This document shows positions 1 through 8,225 of a DNA stretch of 63,203 bases, in pieces. Both the position numbers and the translations under genes were made by a program. Where the stretch lies: positions 1 through 63,203 of the IMG/VR virus record IMGVR_UViG_3300043436_001856. One strand, written 5' to 3'. The stretch comes from a virus. The stretch's first letter is position 1. Each line of letters starts with the position of its first letter. The notes below the pieces were generated by a model. The model saw nothing but the letters and a program-made list of their open reading frames with translations, had not been told where the DNA came from and made no database searches.

Positions 1-45
1 GTTTCCTATCGTTGTCAGTTCTTTGACTATTTGGTTTAATGTCAT
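1..45 (-). CDS. Tail terminator-like protein, first 15 residues only (cut by window edge)
   Basis: The start codon at 45-43 opens a frame beginning MTLNQIVKEL that runs off the left edge. It matches the start of the 149-residue proteins at 30876-31325 and 62709-63158. If the circle is real, this is the same gene copy as 62709-63158, seen again through the 90-base overlap. It is not a third gene. Confidence 0.8.
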   Translation of the reverse strand, partial: MTLNQIVKELTTIGN

Positions 46-90
46 TCTTTTTTTCTTTTGCCAAATAAACTTTAAGCTTATTTTGGTTTT
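1..90. repeat. Terminal direct repeat, left copy (90 bp)
   Basis: Bases 1-90 are identical to 63114-63203, so the window closes on itself as a circle. The same bases also occur at 31281-31370, the A/B junction. A fixed overlap of this size at contig ends is typical of assembly of a circular molecule rather than of a biological terminal repeat. That interpretation is inference. Confidence 0.9.
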
Positions 91-112
91 TAATGTTTAC
101 TTGTTTACTCAT
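1..112 (-). CDS. Small basic 42-residue protein (cut by window edge)
   Basis: An ATG at 112-110 lies four bases after the stop of the connector gene and opens a Lys-rich frame beginning MSKQVNIKNQ. The left edge cuts it after 37 codons. The complete version is at 31264-31392. It overlaps the start of the tail terminator-like gene in another frame. I do not recognise the family. Confidence 0.5.
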   Translation of the reverse strand, partial: MSKQVNIKNQNKLKVYLAKEKKNDIKPNSQRTDNDRK

Positions 113-115
113 ATT

Positions 116-712
116 TTAGCAACAACCAATATTTCCCTGATAACGTTCTTCAAAGGTCTTTTTACTTTGTCCGTCCCAACCGTCACCACAACAACCATTG
201 TCACCCAACCACATTGAAACCGTGTAACCTTCGTTGTCAGGTTTGATTGAATCAATGCCTGAACCAAAGTTTAAATAATTAGGGTACAAAGCATTGTTTT
301 GCTTTAGGTATTTAATTAGTCTTTGTTTATAGAATTCCGCACGTGCTTGATACCTGTTGGCAATGTCAATCATATCCTGCATTGAAGGGGATTCCTGATT
401 TTCGCCTGTTTTTCTAATTAAACCCTTATTGTAAAACTGATATGATAAACCTTGCGGTAATTCAGACATAACATAATAAATCAAACAATCCACAATGTAA
501 TCATCTAATAATGTTGTCTGCAATGCAGTAAATGCGTTTGCATCAACTGCGTCCTGTAATTCGTTATAAAGCGCCGAACCTAAAGCCGGTAAAATATACA
601 TATCTTGCGCGGTTTTAATTTCCGGTAAAACCAATTTTTCGTCCACGTTCGCGTGTAACCCGGTTCTGTCCTTTATTGACTGTACTGATATAAATAACGT
701 GTTTTTGCTCAT
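116..712 (-). CDS. Head-tail connector-like protein
   Basis: This 198-residue protein begins MSKNTLFISV and contains a middle segment (about residues 35-100) of helices typical of small head-tail connector or head-completion proteins in phages of Bacteroidota. The C-terminal end is Gly/Cys-rich (DNGCCGDGWDG, ending GCC). It lies directly downstream of the portal gene with a 1-base gap, the usual place for a neck protein. The role rests on position and general resemblance. The Cys-rich tail is conserved in unit B and could form disulfides or bind metal. Confidence 0.6.
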   Translation of the reverse strand: MSKNTLFISVQSIKDRTGLHANVDEKLVLPEIKTAQDMYILPALGSALYNELQDAVDANAFTALQTTLLDDYIVDCLIYYVMSELPQGLSYQFYNKGLIRKTGENQESPSMQDMIDIANRYQARAEFYKQRLIKYLKQNNALYPNYLNFGSGIDSIKPDNEGYTVSMWLGDNGCCGDGWDGQSKKTFEERYQGNIGCC

Positions 713-713
713 T

Positions 714-2510
714 TTATTTTCGTGTTACTATGTTTGAAACCCATTGGTGTCTGCAACTTGGTTCGTGTTTGTCAGTTCCCGGTACTGTGTACCAACCGCC
801 ACCCCTATCCCAAACGGAATATCCTAAACGTGCGCTTATTTGCTCAATTTCAGAACGTGAATACATTTTACCCGCGTCCAATAAAGCAACACAGAACGGG
901 CGGCTTGTCTTTTTATCTGTATTATTAAATCCTTGCTTCCATTCGTAAGAATAGCGAATTAATAATTCCTTTGTTGTCGGCTGAACTTTTACCAATATTT
1001 CGTTTAATGGTTCTGTAAGCGTATGTTCAATAATTATATTTTCATCAATTCCTTCGCCAATTGCATATTCATTAATTTGAACGTAACCATTTTCAACCAA
1101 TGTTTTAATTACAGAATTGATTGTGTCAACATTTTGGTCAAGTGTTGTTGCCAATACTTCAGGCGTTATTCTTTTGTCCTTTGAAATTAAATCCAATACG
1201 TTTGCCTGTAATTGACTAACTTCTGCAAACATTTGGTATTCTGAATCGTCGTTAAAGCGTGTTTTTTGCTTCCAAACATTGAATCCGTCCTTTGCTTCAC
1301 CAAAATCATAAAAGGCGCTGAAATCGTCTGCAAATTGCGCTGACTGCACAACCGGAACTGTGTCTTCAGGTGCTTGATATTTAGACATATCAATTCCCGC
1401 CTTTTCAAGTAACCATTCTTTAGGTGCAATTTCCTTCAATAAGTTTTCTGTGAATTCAAACCCAATTGGTTCTGTTGGTATAATGCTTAATTCAGGGTTT
1501 TGTACGCCTCTAAATTTAGCCAACATATTAAATACACTTTCAAGGTGCATTTGCTTACTATTAACGTAAGTATTTTTAAATATTTCGTAACCGTCGCGCA
1601 TTTCAGAACGTGAACCTAATTTACCCGCTTCAGCAATACCAAAGATTGAAGGCGTTGTAATTTGGTGACCACTAAATATATTCGTTTGAATCAAAGAATC
1701 CACACGGTTAAAATCTTCTTTTGTAATATCTGACGCACCTAAATCGTCAATAATTGGCTTACGCGCTGAATCGTTAACGAATGCCAAAATAAACTTTTTA
1801 CCGTCTGAACCGCTAAATCTATTTGAAAAACGCTTTTCAATATTGCGCTTTTCTTCGTCTGAAGGTTCACCGTTAGGCAAAGTAATTAACTTACTTGCAC
1901 TGAATCCTGTCTGTGCGTTACCTAATACGTGTTTAGATATTTCAATATCTGATTCAATGTAATTTAACGCGCCAAAGTAACCCGGTAAACTATAAATACC
2001 CATATTAGGGCGGTATTCCTTTACATAAAGTATTTGTTTGCCAACAGGGTTTGCAGGATTAAACGCTGCATAAACCATTTGTTTTTCGTTTCTGTCACTC
2101 CAATTTTCTTTGTACCAAAATTGCGTATTGTCTTTATTTGTACGAACTTTTGTATAATCCAAATGCCAAATTTCAGCCAATTGTTTTGTAACTGACCAAA
2201 TAATTTCCAAATAATATCCACCAAACAATTCAACGTCCAAACTAACCTTCCTTGTTAGTTCGTCCAAAGATTCCATTCTGTTAACCTTTTCAATAAAAGT
2301 TTCAGCTTCAGGACTTCCCTTCCAACCGTTTGCAGTTATATAATGCACCTTGCTTTTGACAATGGCGTTATGTTTAGCCGACTTATTAAATAGGTCAACC
2401 AAATAATTAGGGTAATCATTGCGGTCGCCGTACTGAATATAACCTTCACCCTTCTTTTCTTTGAATTCAGGCTGACGTGCTTCTGCAAATGTTAATACTC
2501 GTAAATCCAT
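714..2510 (-). CDS. Portal protein with C-terminal fusion
   Basis: This 598-residue protein should form the dodecameric ring at the capsid vertex through which DNA passes. Residues 1 to about 400 look like a portal core: IQYGDRNDYPNYL near the N-terminus, the ELFGGYYLEI segment, and a long helical part near residues 200-330. Beyond that lies an extension. Residues about 425-480 look like a winged helix (ITPEVLATTLDQN), and the last 65 or so residues carry SRPFCVALLDA, RGGGWY and a final SCRHQWV. Portal proteins of 400-500 residues are common, so this one is long. Its start overlaps the previous stop by one base (TAATG type), so the two genes are translationally coupled. Confidence 0.85.
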   Translation of the reverse strand: MDLRVLTFAEARQPEFKEKKGEGYIQYGDRNDYPNYLVDLFNKSAKHNAIVKSKVHYITANGWKGSPEAETFIEKVNRMESLDELTRKVSLDVELFGGYYLEIIWSVTKQLAEIWHLDYTKVRTNKDNTQFWYKENWSDRNEKQMVYAAFNPANPVGKQILYVKEYRPNMGIYSLPGYFGALNYIESDIEISKHVLGNAQTGFSASKLITLPNGEPSDEEKRNIEKRFSNRFSGSDGKKFILAFVNDSARKPIIDDLGASDITKEDFNRVDSLIQTNIFSGHQITTPSIFGIAEAGKLGSRSEMRDGYEIFKNTYVNSKQMHLESVFNMLAKFRGVQNPELSIIPTEPIGFEFTENLLKEIAPKEWLLEKAGIDMSKYQAPEDTVPVVQSAQFADDFSAFYDFGEAKDGFNVWKQKTRFNDDSEYQMFAEVSQLQANVLDLISKDKRITPEVLATTLDQNVDTINSVIKTLVENGYVQINEYAIGEGIDENIIIEHTLTEPLNEILVKVQPTTKELLIRYSYEWKQGFNNTDKKTSRPFCVALLDAGKMYSRSEIEQISARLGYSVWDRGGGWYTVPGTDKHEPSCRHQWVSNIVTRK

Positions 2511-2884
2511 TATTGTCTTATTTTATAAGTGTCTGTTGTTTGGTATTCCGTAAATTCAAAAGGCGTTCCAACCAATTCCATTATCCCTGATTCAACCATA
2601 TTTAAGCCGGTCGGGTTGGTGTTGCTTGTACTTGTTTGCTCGTAAATTTCATAATCATATTGACCATTTAACGCAGTTCCAAAGTTGGTATTCGTCACAA
2701 TGCTAAATTCATTGTAACGGTCTTTGTATTGGCTAATATCCGCAGCATTTAATAAAACAAACTTTACTTCTGTATTGGCACTTCTATTCGTGAAAACAAA
2801 TAAGTAATTTGGGTTTGTCAATAACTGTTTTTCAGTTAGTGTTAAAATTATGCTTTGGGTTGCACCCTTTGTTAACCTAATCAT
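2510..2884 (-). CDS. Conserved structural protein, unknown role (124 aa)
   Basis: I chose the start at 2884 (MIRLTKGATQ) because the protein is colinear with unit B only from here. An upstream in-frame ATG at 2971 in A would add residues that run through the operator-like repeats and differ in B. The protein is rich in beta structure, with EKQLLTNPNYLFVF and a YDYEIYEQ segment. Similar short proteins sit beside portal genes in phages of Bacteroidota. A decoration or neck role is possible but unproven. Confidence 0.6.
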   Translation of the reverse strand: MIRLTKGATQSIILTLTEKQLLTNPNYLFVFTNRSANTEVKFVLLNAADISQYKDRYNEFSIVTNTNFGTALNGQYDYEIYEQTSTSNTNPTGLNMVESGIMELVGTPFEFTEYQTTDTYKIRQ

Positions 2885-2944
2885 ATACGTATATATAGCA
2901 GGAAATGCAATTTGTTGCATATAAAGGACAAATAAGCCTAATAT

Positions 2945-2996
2945 GTAAAGTTTTGCCTTTACTTTATGCAATTTTTAGTAAAGTTTTTGCTTTACT
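2945..2996. promoter_or_regulatory. Paired inverted repeats GTAAAG-N6-CTTTAC
   Basis: Two palindromes with identical arms lie in tandem: GTAAAG (2945-2950) with CTTTAC (2957-2962), and AGTAAAG (2977-2983) with CTTTACT (2990-2996). Their centres are 33 bp apart, about three helical turns. Unit B keeps the arms and the 33-bp spacing while the 6-bp spacers differ. This is the pattern expected for two operator dimers on one face of the helix. Tandem RNA hairpins are the alternative reading. The pair sits between a terminator and the portal operon. Confidence 0.65.
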
Positions 2997-3005
2997 ATAT
3001 AACAC

Positions 3006-3039
3006 AAAAAAAACCGCCGAACGAATTAACGAACGGCGG
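3006..3039 (-). terminator. Intrinsic terminator after the tail tube-like gene
   Basis: On the minus strand CCGCCG (from 3039) pairs with CGGCGG (to 3014) and is followed by eight T (3013-3006). Unit B keeps the outer stem, and one inner pair next to the loop changes from G-C to C-G, which supports the fold. Confidence 0.85.
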
Positions 3040-3070
3040 CAAACCTATAAACCTATGAAAAACAAAGTTG

Positions 3071-3592
3071 TTAAGAACCCGGTGTTTCTAAAGCTAAAGC
3101 AACAACTGAAGAAACGCTTGGCGCTAACGCAGGTTCTGAACCTGTGAAAGTTAAAGTGAATCCGCTTCTGTCACCTTGCGCAGTACCGGTTGAAGCTGCA
3201 TTTGCAGTCATATCAATACCACGTGTTTTTCCTAAATACCAATAAATTCCATTGCTATCTTTTGCAACTGCAACCAAAGAATTCTGTGCTAACAACAACA
3301 ATTCGTTTCGTGTGTTAGTCTGTAATTTGTTAAGGATAATCTGCAATTCCTGTGCATAGAATACAGTTCCGTTTGCAACGGATGCATTCAAAGTTTGGTT
3401 AAACATTGAAGTATCTTTTACCAAAGCATATTTCCAAAAACGTTTTCCCGCAGCTTTAGTTAAAGCAGTTATTACACCACTTGCTTCAGTTGTAGTTGTT
3501 ACGTTTGCAGCTTCAGTAAAATATACCTCAACAATCCCGCCTAAACTATCGCGACAGTCTAAAGTGTAACCCTGTGTTAGTGCGCACGGCAT
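3071..3592 (-). CDS. Probable major tail tube protein
   Basis: This 173-residue protein begins MPCALTQGYT. It has a beta-rich body, a conserved LGKTRGIDMTANAAS segment near residue 120, and an Ala/Ser-rich C-terminus after GFTLTFTGSEP. It is isolated between two strong terminators, which suits a highly expressed structural protein, and follows the capsid gene. Size and composition fit a tail tube subunit. A capsid accessory protein is the alternative. There is no motif that settles it. Confidence 0.5.
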   Translation of the reverse strand: MPCALTQGYTLDCRDSLGGIVEVYFTEAANVTTTTEASGVITALTKAAGKRFWKYALVKDTSMFNQTLNASVANGTVFYAQELQIILNKLQTNTRNELLLLAQNSLVAVAKDSNGIYWYLGKTRGIDMTANAASTGTAQGDRSGFTLTFTGSEPALAPSVSSVVALALETPGS

Positions 3593-3615
3593 ATTTTTAA
3601 ATTTTTAAATTTTAC

Positions 3616-3642
3616 AAAATTGGGGGGATATTTCACCCCCCC
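3616..3642 (-). terminator. Hairpin terminator after the capsid gene
   Basis: On the minus strand GGGGGG, an 8-nt loop (TGAAATAT) and CCCCCC form a strong hairpin just after the capsid stop codon. It is followed by AATTTTG, a weak U-tract. In unit B the same hairpin is followed by TTTTTT, so it is a better terminator there. Partial readthrough would set the ratio of capsid mRNA to downstream mRNA. Confidence 0.7.
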
Positions 3643-3648
3643 TATTAA

Positions 3649-4602
3649 TTAAGCTAATACGAATCTTACCATTTCGTCAGGGAATGCGAAATTCACACCC
3701 ATTTTGAATTCAGAAACAAAACGTACTTGGTCAGCTTCTTTAGCGTAGAAAATTTCAAATTTTTCTTCTTCGTTCAATAAGTCTGTACCGATAAATAAGT
3801 TGCTCAAACGTGTAGCGTAAACTTTGTTAGTACCGTTCAAACCTGCAACTGCAATTACCTTAATCATTGTACCCGGTAAAACAAATTCACCGTCTGCTTT
3901 CGCATCAACTGAATAATGGAAACTGTTTGCGTTCTTTAAAGCAATAGTGTAAGTTCTGAACAAATCCTGACCACAGAAAATTGTCATATCGTCAGCAGCA
4001 ACAACTTTAGCAGGAATTGCAGCGTAAACACCGTCAAAAATGCTGATAACGTTAGCAGCAGTAATTGAACTTAATGGCGCACCTGAAATAAAAGTTGAAG
4101 CGTTAGCAGCAACAACACCTGAAGCAGCACCGATTAATTTTACTAAACCGTCAAACTTGTTTAAGTTAACGTTTACTGAATCTGTGTCACCTTGCCATAA
4201 AGAAGTTTCCAATTGTGCAGCAATTGTTTTCGCTTTTTTATCTGCGAATTCTTGCTCAAAAGGAATTGAATCGTACATTGAACCTGTTGGCAATGCTTTT
4301 TGTAAATACTTCGCTTCTAAATCTTTAGGACATAAAGCTTCGTTTACTTTAATTTTTCCAACAGTCACAGTTCTTTGTGTGAAAGTTGTTGAACCTGAAG
4401 CAGTAAATCCGCAGCTTCCACCGCTTTGAAATATTGCGTCTGTGTCCATAATATTAATCGTTTCAGAAGACTTTACGCCAACCATAACGTTACCTGCACT
4501 TTTAATTAAAGTTGCAGTTTTTGCACCTAATACAGAAGAAGTCACTAAAAGTGCTGCATTTTGTTCTGTATAGTTTGCTAATGCTGATACATTAAATCCC
4601 AT
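3649..4602 (-). CDS. Major capsid protein
   Basis: This 317-residue protein begins MGFNVSALAN. It follows the prohead protease and scaffold genes and precedes a strong terminator, the standard place for the capsid subunit. Its features fit an HK97-type capsid protein: an N-terminal arm, a helix around DKKAKTIAAQLE (about residues 120-132), and a late FEIFYAKEADQVRF strand region. It is among the best conserved proteins between A and B. I see no N-terminal delta domain, which fits the separate scaffold gene. Confidence 0.8.
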   Translation of the reverse strand: MGFNVSALANYTEQNAALLVTSSVLGAKTATLIKSAGNVMVGVKSSETINIMDTDAIFQSGGSCGFTASGSTTFTQRTVTVGKIKVNEALCPKDLEAKYLQKALPTGSMYDSIPFEQEFADKKAKTIAAQLETSLWQGDTDSVNVNLNKFDGLVKLIGAASGVVAANASTFISGAPLSSITAANVISIFDGVYAAIPAKVVAADDMTIFCGQDLFRTYTIALKNANSFHYSVDAKADGEFVLPGTMIKVIAVAGLNGTNKVYATRLSNLFIGTDLLNEEEKFEIFYAKEADQVRFVSEFKMGVNFAFPDEMVRFVLA

Positions 4603-4614
4603 TGTTATCTAATT

Positions 4615-5223
4615 TTAATTGTTTAATAATGCTTGTCTATATTTGCTCAATCTTTCTTCTTTAATATCTTTGTTAGATACAAATTCAGAAAATCCGTTTG
4701 GCTTTTGAATTGGGTCTGCGCTTGGTGTATTTGAAAGCGCCTCAATTAGTTCGGCTACCTGTGCAAATCCTTGCTTAACTTTATTTTCTAATTCCAAAAC
4801 TCTTAATTCAGCCGCTTCTTTAGCTTCAACCAATTCAGCAAATTTTGCTTCAAATTGTTCAGCCATTTCAGCCATTTTTTTGTCTTCTTCTTTTGAAGCT
4901 TCAACTTCTGTGTCAACTTCCGGTAAAACTTCTTCAACTTTAGTTTCAATTGCGATAATAATACCGTTTTCGTCCAAAGTAATTTCTGTACCGTCCATTA
5001 ATTCGTGTTCGCCCATTGGTGCGGTTGTACCGTCTGCCAATGTAACTGAACCGCCAATTTCTAAAGCTGAAATTTCAACTTTAGTCCCGTCCATTAAAGA
5101 ATATTCTGCCATTTCCACCTTTGTTTCTTCAACCATTGGTGCAACTTCAGCTTCAACTTCAACAGGCGCAACATTGTCTTCAAACAATGCCTTAATTTTT
5201 AAAATCGCTTCCTGTGCGTTCAT
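4615..5223 (-). CDS. Scaffold-like acidic protein with DGT repeats
   Basis: This strongly acidic 202-residue protein begins MNAQEAILKI. Residues about 40-90 contain two imperfect copies of a beta-hairpin unit built around LMDGTKVEIS and LMDGTEITLD, with LADGT between them. Residues about 105-165 form a predicted coiled coil (AEQFEAKFAELVEAKEAAEL). The basic C-terminus NKDIKEERLSKYR could bind capsid protein. Position between protease and capsid, acidity and coiled coil point to a scaffolding role. The DGT repeats are an unusual addition. Confidence 0.6.
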   Translation of the reverse strand: MNAQEAILKIKALFEDNVAPVEVEAEVAPMVEETKVEMAEYSLMDGTKVEISALEIGGSVTLADGTTAPMGEHELMDGTEITLDENGIIIAIETKVEEVLPEVDTEVEASKEEDKKMAEMAEQFEAKFAELVEAKEAAELRVLELENKVKQGFAQVAELIEALSNTPSADPIQKPNGFSEFVSNKDIKEERLSKYRQALLNN

Positions 5224-5257
5224 ACTTTTTTTATTATATAGTTAAAAAATAAAATGT

Positions 5258-5854
5258 TTACCACTTAACCTGTGACAATATTTTTTGAATTTCCTCAACC
5301 ATTGAAGCAACTTTATTTACTTCACGTGGTTTGTAGTTAAATAATCCTTCAACGCTGAACCCGGCAATTTCGCCATTTTTAACCTTTTGCCACGCTTCTT
5401 CGTTGTCAACAATCATTGACCCGAACCAACTTCCAACAGGCGCGTCTTCAAATCCTTTCATTGGCATAATGCCACGCGAAGGGTCTGAAATAAAGCTTTC
5501 AAATAATGTAACGCCTTCAAATTGTGCGTTTGAATCGTGCATTAAATTGACGTTACTTTGAAAACCTTTCTTAAAAAACTTCTGAACAATCTTAAGAATA
5601 GTGTCTTTACTAAAAGCAACATAATAATCGCCGTATGTACTATCGCTGCGAAAAATAGGACTGTCAGCCAACATAATAGCACCACTAATAATACGACGGT
5701 CTTCATTTGCAATTTCAAATTTTTGGCTTTTATTAAATGCGTTCCAATTCTTTTGGATTGCCGGACGGTCAACCAATGCAATAAAATCAACCTGTGCGTC
5801 GTCGTTTATGTCTTCTGTAATATCCAACATAAAAATTGGTAAATCTGTATTCAT
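5258..5854 (-). CDS. XkdF-like prohead protease
   Basis: This 198-residue protein begins MNTDLPIFML. It shows features of the XkdF-type phage serine protease family: an N-terminal VDFIALVDRPAI segment, then VNLMHD near residue 103 (likely catalytic His), then SFISDPS, and GSWFGSMIVDNEEAW followed by GFSVEGLF near the end. It would cleave scaffold and capsid during prohead maturation. The scaffold and capsid genes follow it directly, as expected. Confidence 0.7.
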   Translation of the reverse strand: MNTDLPIFMLDITEDINDDAQVDFIALVDRPAIQKNWNAFNKSQKFEIANEDRRIISGAIMLADSPIFRSDSTYGDYYVAFSKDTILKIVQKFFKKGFQSNVNLMHDSNAQFEGVTLFESFISDPSRGIMPMKGFEDAPVGSWFGSMIVDNEEAWQKVKNGEIAGFSVEGLFNYKPREVNKVASMVEEIQKILSQVKW

Positions 5855-5888
5855 AACACTAAATAGTTTAATTTTTAATATTTATCGT

Positions 5889-8225
5889 TTATTCAAATCT
5901 TGCCCTGTTTTGTATTTCGGCGTCACGGCTTTGTGCGTCTGAAATATCGCGTTCAACAACGTAAGCACGAATAGTTTGACCGCCACCACCGTCACCAATT
6001 CCACCGCCGCCACCACCTAAAGAAGGCGTCCCGCCACCGCCTAAAGAAGGCATTGCGCCACCACCACCCAAAGACGGCATTGCACCACCGCCCGTTGCAG
6101 GTGCGCCCGGTGAAGGAATATTAACAAATCCGGGTTCAGAAGAACCGCCCGGAATTTCAGGCGCTTTTACCGCTAAAATGGATTTTACGTTTTTTAAACC
6201 CGCAACAATTGCAGCCGCCGCAGCAACCGCACCCAAAACCGGACCGACAACAGGAATTCCCGCCAAAGACTTAAATGCCGCCGTTGCTGACATATAAGTA
6301 TCAATAGTTGTTGCAGCAATTGCAGCCGCCTTACCGGCAACTGTATGTTCACCAATCGCCTTTGCAGCATTTTTTAATGTCGCACTAATCTTTTGTGCAT
6401 TTTCCGCACGTGCAGCCGCTTCTTTTTTACTAATTTCAACCCTTGCGTCGCTTAATTCTTTTTCTGTTTTATTATATGCGTCCGCATCAATTTTACCTTC
6501 TTTATAAAGCTTTTTATTTAATGCCAAAGCATCATCAACACCTTGCTTCCTTGCTGCGTATGAAAGGTTTTCATTATTAATAATAGAATCTAAACGTTCC
6601 TGTTCTTTGTCGTCAGCTTCTTTTAGATATTTAGCGTCAATTTCAGCAACTTCAGCGCCATATTTTTCACGTAAAGCCGCAACCATTAAACCCTTCTGTT
6701 CTTCTGTGTAATCCGCGTTATCAAGTACCTTTTTAGTTTCAGCAACTAAAGCTTCTTCCAATGCAGTAATTTCCTTTTCTTTGCCTTCCTTTAATTTAGC
6801 AATACGCGTTTCTGATAATGTTGATTGTAATTCTTCTTCAAACTTTTTATCCTTTTCAGCGCGGTCAGCTTTTATTTTATCGTCAATCGTTTTTACTTCT
6901 AATTGATAAGCTTCTTCAGTTGCCTTTTTTAATTCGTTCTTTGTTTTTGTGTCAATATTTAAAGCGTCAATTTCAGCAACACGCGCTTTCATATTTATTT
7001 CAGCCTGTTTCTTTGCCTTTTCTTCTTCTGAAGTAATTTCAGCCAATGCCTTTTCATTTTGTAAATCCAAAAGCATTTTGTCAGCCGTCTTTTTATCTTC
7101 AATGGCTTGTTTATTTGCTTCGTCACGTTTCTTTTTTTCTTCTTGAATCGCCTCGTCACGTTTCTTTTTAGCATCTTCAGCCGCTTTTGCCGCAGCGTCA
7201 GCCGTCTTTTTATTAAATTCAGCCGTTAAAACTAATTGTTCAGTCTTTAAATTACTGAATTGTTTATATTCTTCTTCTGTTAATTTGCCTTTAGTTTTTA
7301 AACTTTCGCGTAAAACATTTAATTCGTTGTTTACACGTTGTTGGCTTAAATCGTAAATTTCCTTTTCTGACCCGCCTTGCGCCTTTAATACTTTAATACG
7401 GTTTTCAATATCTTGATTTGCCCTTGCATTTGCAACTGATAATTTGTTTAAATTACGTTCCGCTTCACTTGTAACCCCAATAAAGTCTGTAAATTGGGTT
7501 ACTAAATTACCAACACCCTTTGCCAAACTTCCCAAAGGACTGTTTTTAATCCAATTTGAAATCGCATCAAAATTATTTATAACTAATCCTAAAGCAACAA
7601 CCAAAGCACCAATACCGGTTGCCACAATAGCACCTTTTAAAACGTTAAATCCTTTTGAAGTCGTTTCAACCGATACGCCAAAAGCACGTTGCACAACCGC
7701 CGCCGTTTTAGTTGCTGCGTTATTTAATTCTTGAAATACTGTTGTACTTTTAATAACCGCACCTAATTGTCTGAATGAATCCACGCTTTCACCAACCGCC
7801 TGTAAACCTTGCGACAATGCCATTGCAGCATTCACCTTCAATAAAGCCTGTTCAACGTCTTTATTCTCATTGCCAAACAATGCCATTGCACCCTGAAGCG
7901 CACTAAATCCACCTGCAACACCTGCCAATGAAGAAGCAACCGCCTTAAATTTGGCGTCAGGATTAAACGCATCTGTCAACGCCTTCGCGTCGCCAATTCT
8001 GTCTTTTAAGTCAGCCGCACGTTTAGCCGCGTTAATAGCTTCTTTTGAAGTCGCACCAAACTTGTCAGCCATTAAAGCAACATTTGCAGTTGCTTCCCTT
8101 AATTGCGTTCTTAAACCTTTAACCGTTTGGTCAGTAGCTTCAAATGCATTATCTAATTTTTGGACGTCCTGTGTCGCCTGTGCGGTGTCTGTGGTGACCT
8201 TTATACCAATAGTTTCTTCTGCCAT
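5889..8225 (-). CDS. Tape measure protein
   Basis: This is a 778-residue protein. Residues 1-110 are helical (ATSKEAINAAKRAADLKDRI). Hydrophobic segments lie near residues 195-215 (VATGIGALVVALGLVINNF) and 635-675 (Ala-rich). Between them is a long charged coiled coil. A Gly-rich linker with MPSLGGGG units follows, then a conserved C-terminus (RAYVVERDISDAQ). This sets tail length; at about 0.15 nm per residue the tail would be near 115 nm (inference). Two in-frame repeat differences explain most of the length gap from the 760-residue B version. Confidence 0.85.
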   Translation of the reverse strand: MAEETIGIKVTTDTAQATQDVQKLDNAFEATDQTVKGLRTQLREATANVALMADKFGATSKEAINAAKRAADLKDRIGDAKALTDAFNPDAKFKAVASSLAGVAGGFSALQGAMALFGNENKDVEQALLKVNAAMALSQGLQAVGESVDSFRQLGAVIKSTTVFQELNNAATKTAAVVQRAFGVSVETTSKGFNVLKGAIVATGIGALVVALGLVINNFDAISNWIKNSPLGSLAKGVGNLVTQFTDFIGVTSEAERNLNKLSVANARANQDIENRIKVLKAQGGSEKEIYDLSQQRVNNELNVLRESLKTKGKLTEEEYKQFSNLKTEQLVLTAEFNKKTADAAAKAAEDAKKKRDEAIQEEKKKRDEANKQAIEDKKTADKMLLDLQNEKALAEITSEEEKAKKQAEINMKARVAEIDALNIDTKTKNELKKATEEAYQLEVKTIDDKIKADRAEKDKKFEEELQSTLSETRIAKLKEGKEKEITALEEALVAETKKVLDNADYTEEQKGLMVAALREKYGAEVAEIDAKYLKEADDKEQERLDSIINNENLSYAARKQGVDDALALNKKLYKEGKIDADAYNKTEKELSDARVEISKKEAAARAENAQKISATLKNAAKAIGEHTVAGKAAAIAATTIDTYMSATAAFKSLAGIPVVGPVLGAVAAAAAIVAGLKNVKSILAVKAPEIPGGSSEPGFVNIPSPGAPATGGGAMPSLGGGGAMPSLGGGGTPSLGGGGGGIGDGGGGQTIRAYVVERDISDAQSRDAEIQNRARFE

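Noticed and set aside
1-90. Biological direct terminal repeat of a linear phage genome
   Set aside because: The repeat is exactly 90 bases, falls in the middle of two genes and also occurs internally at 31281. It is more likely circular-assembly overlap.
6000-6110. Plus-strand CCACC-type repeats that look like a short tandem repeat
   Set aside because: They encode the Gly-rich linker of the tape measure protein. No separate repeat element is needed.
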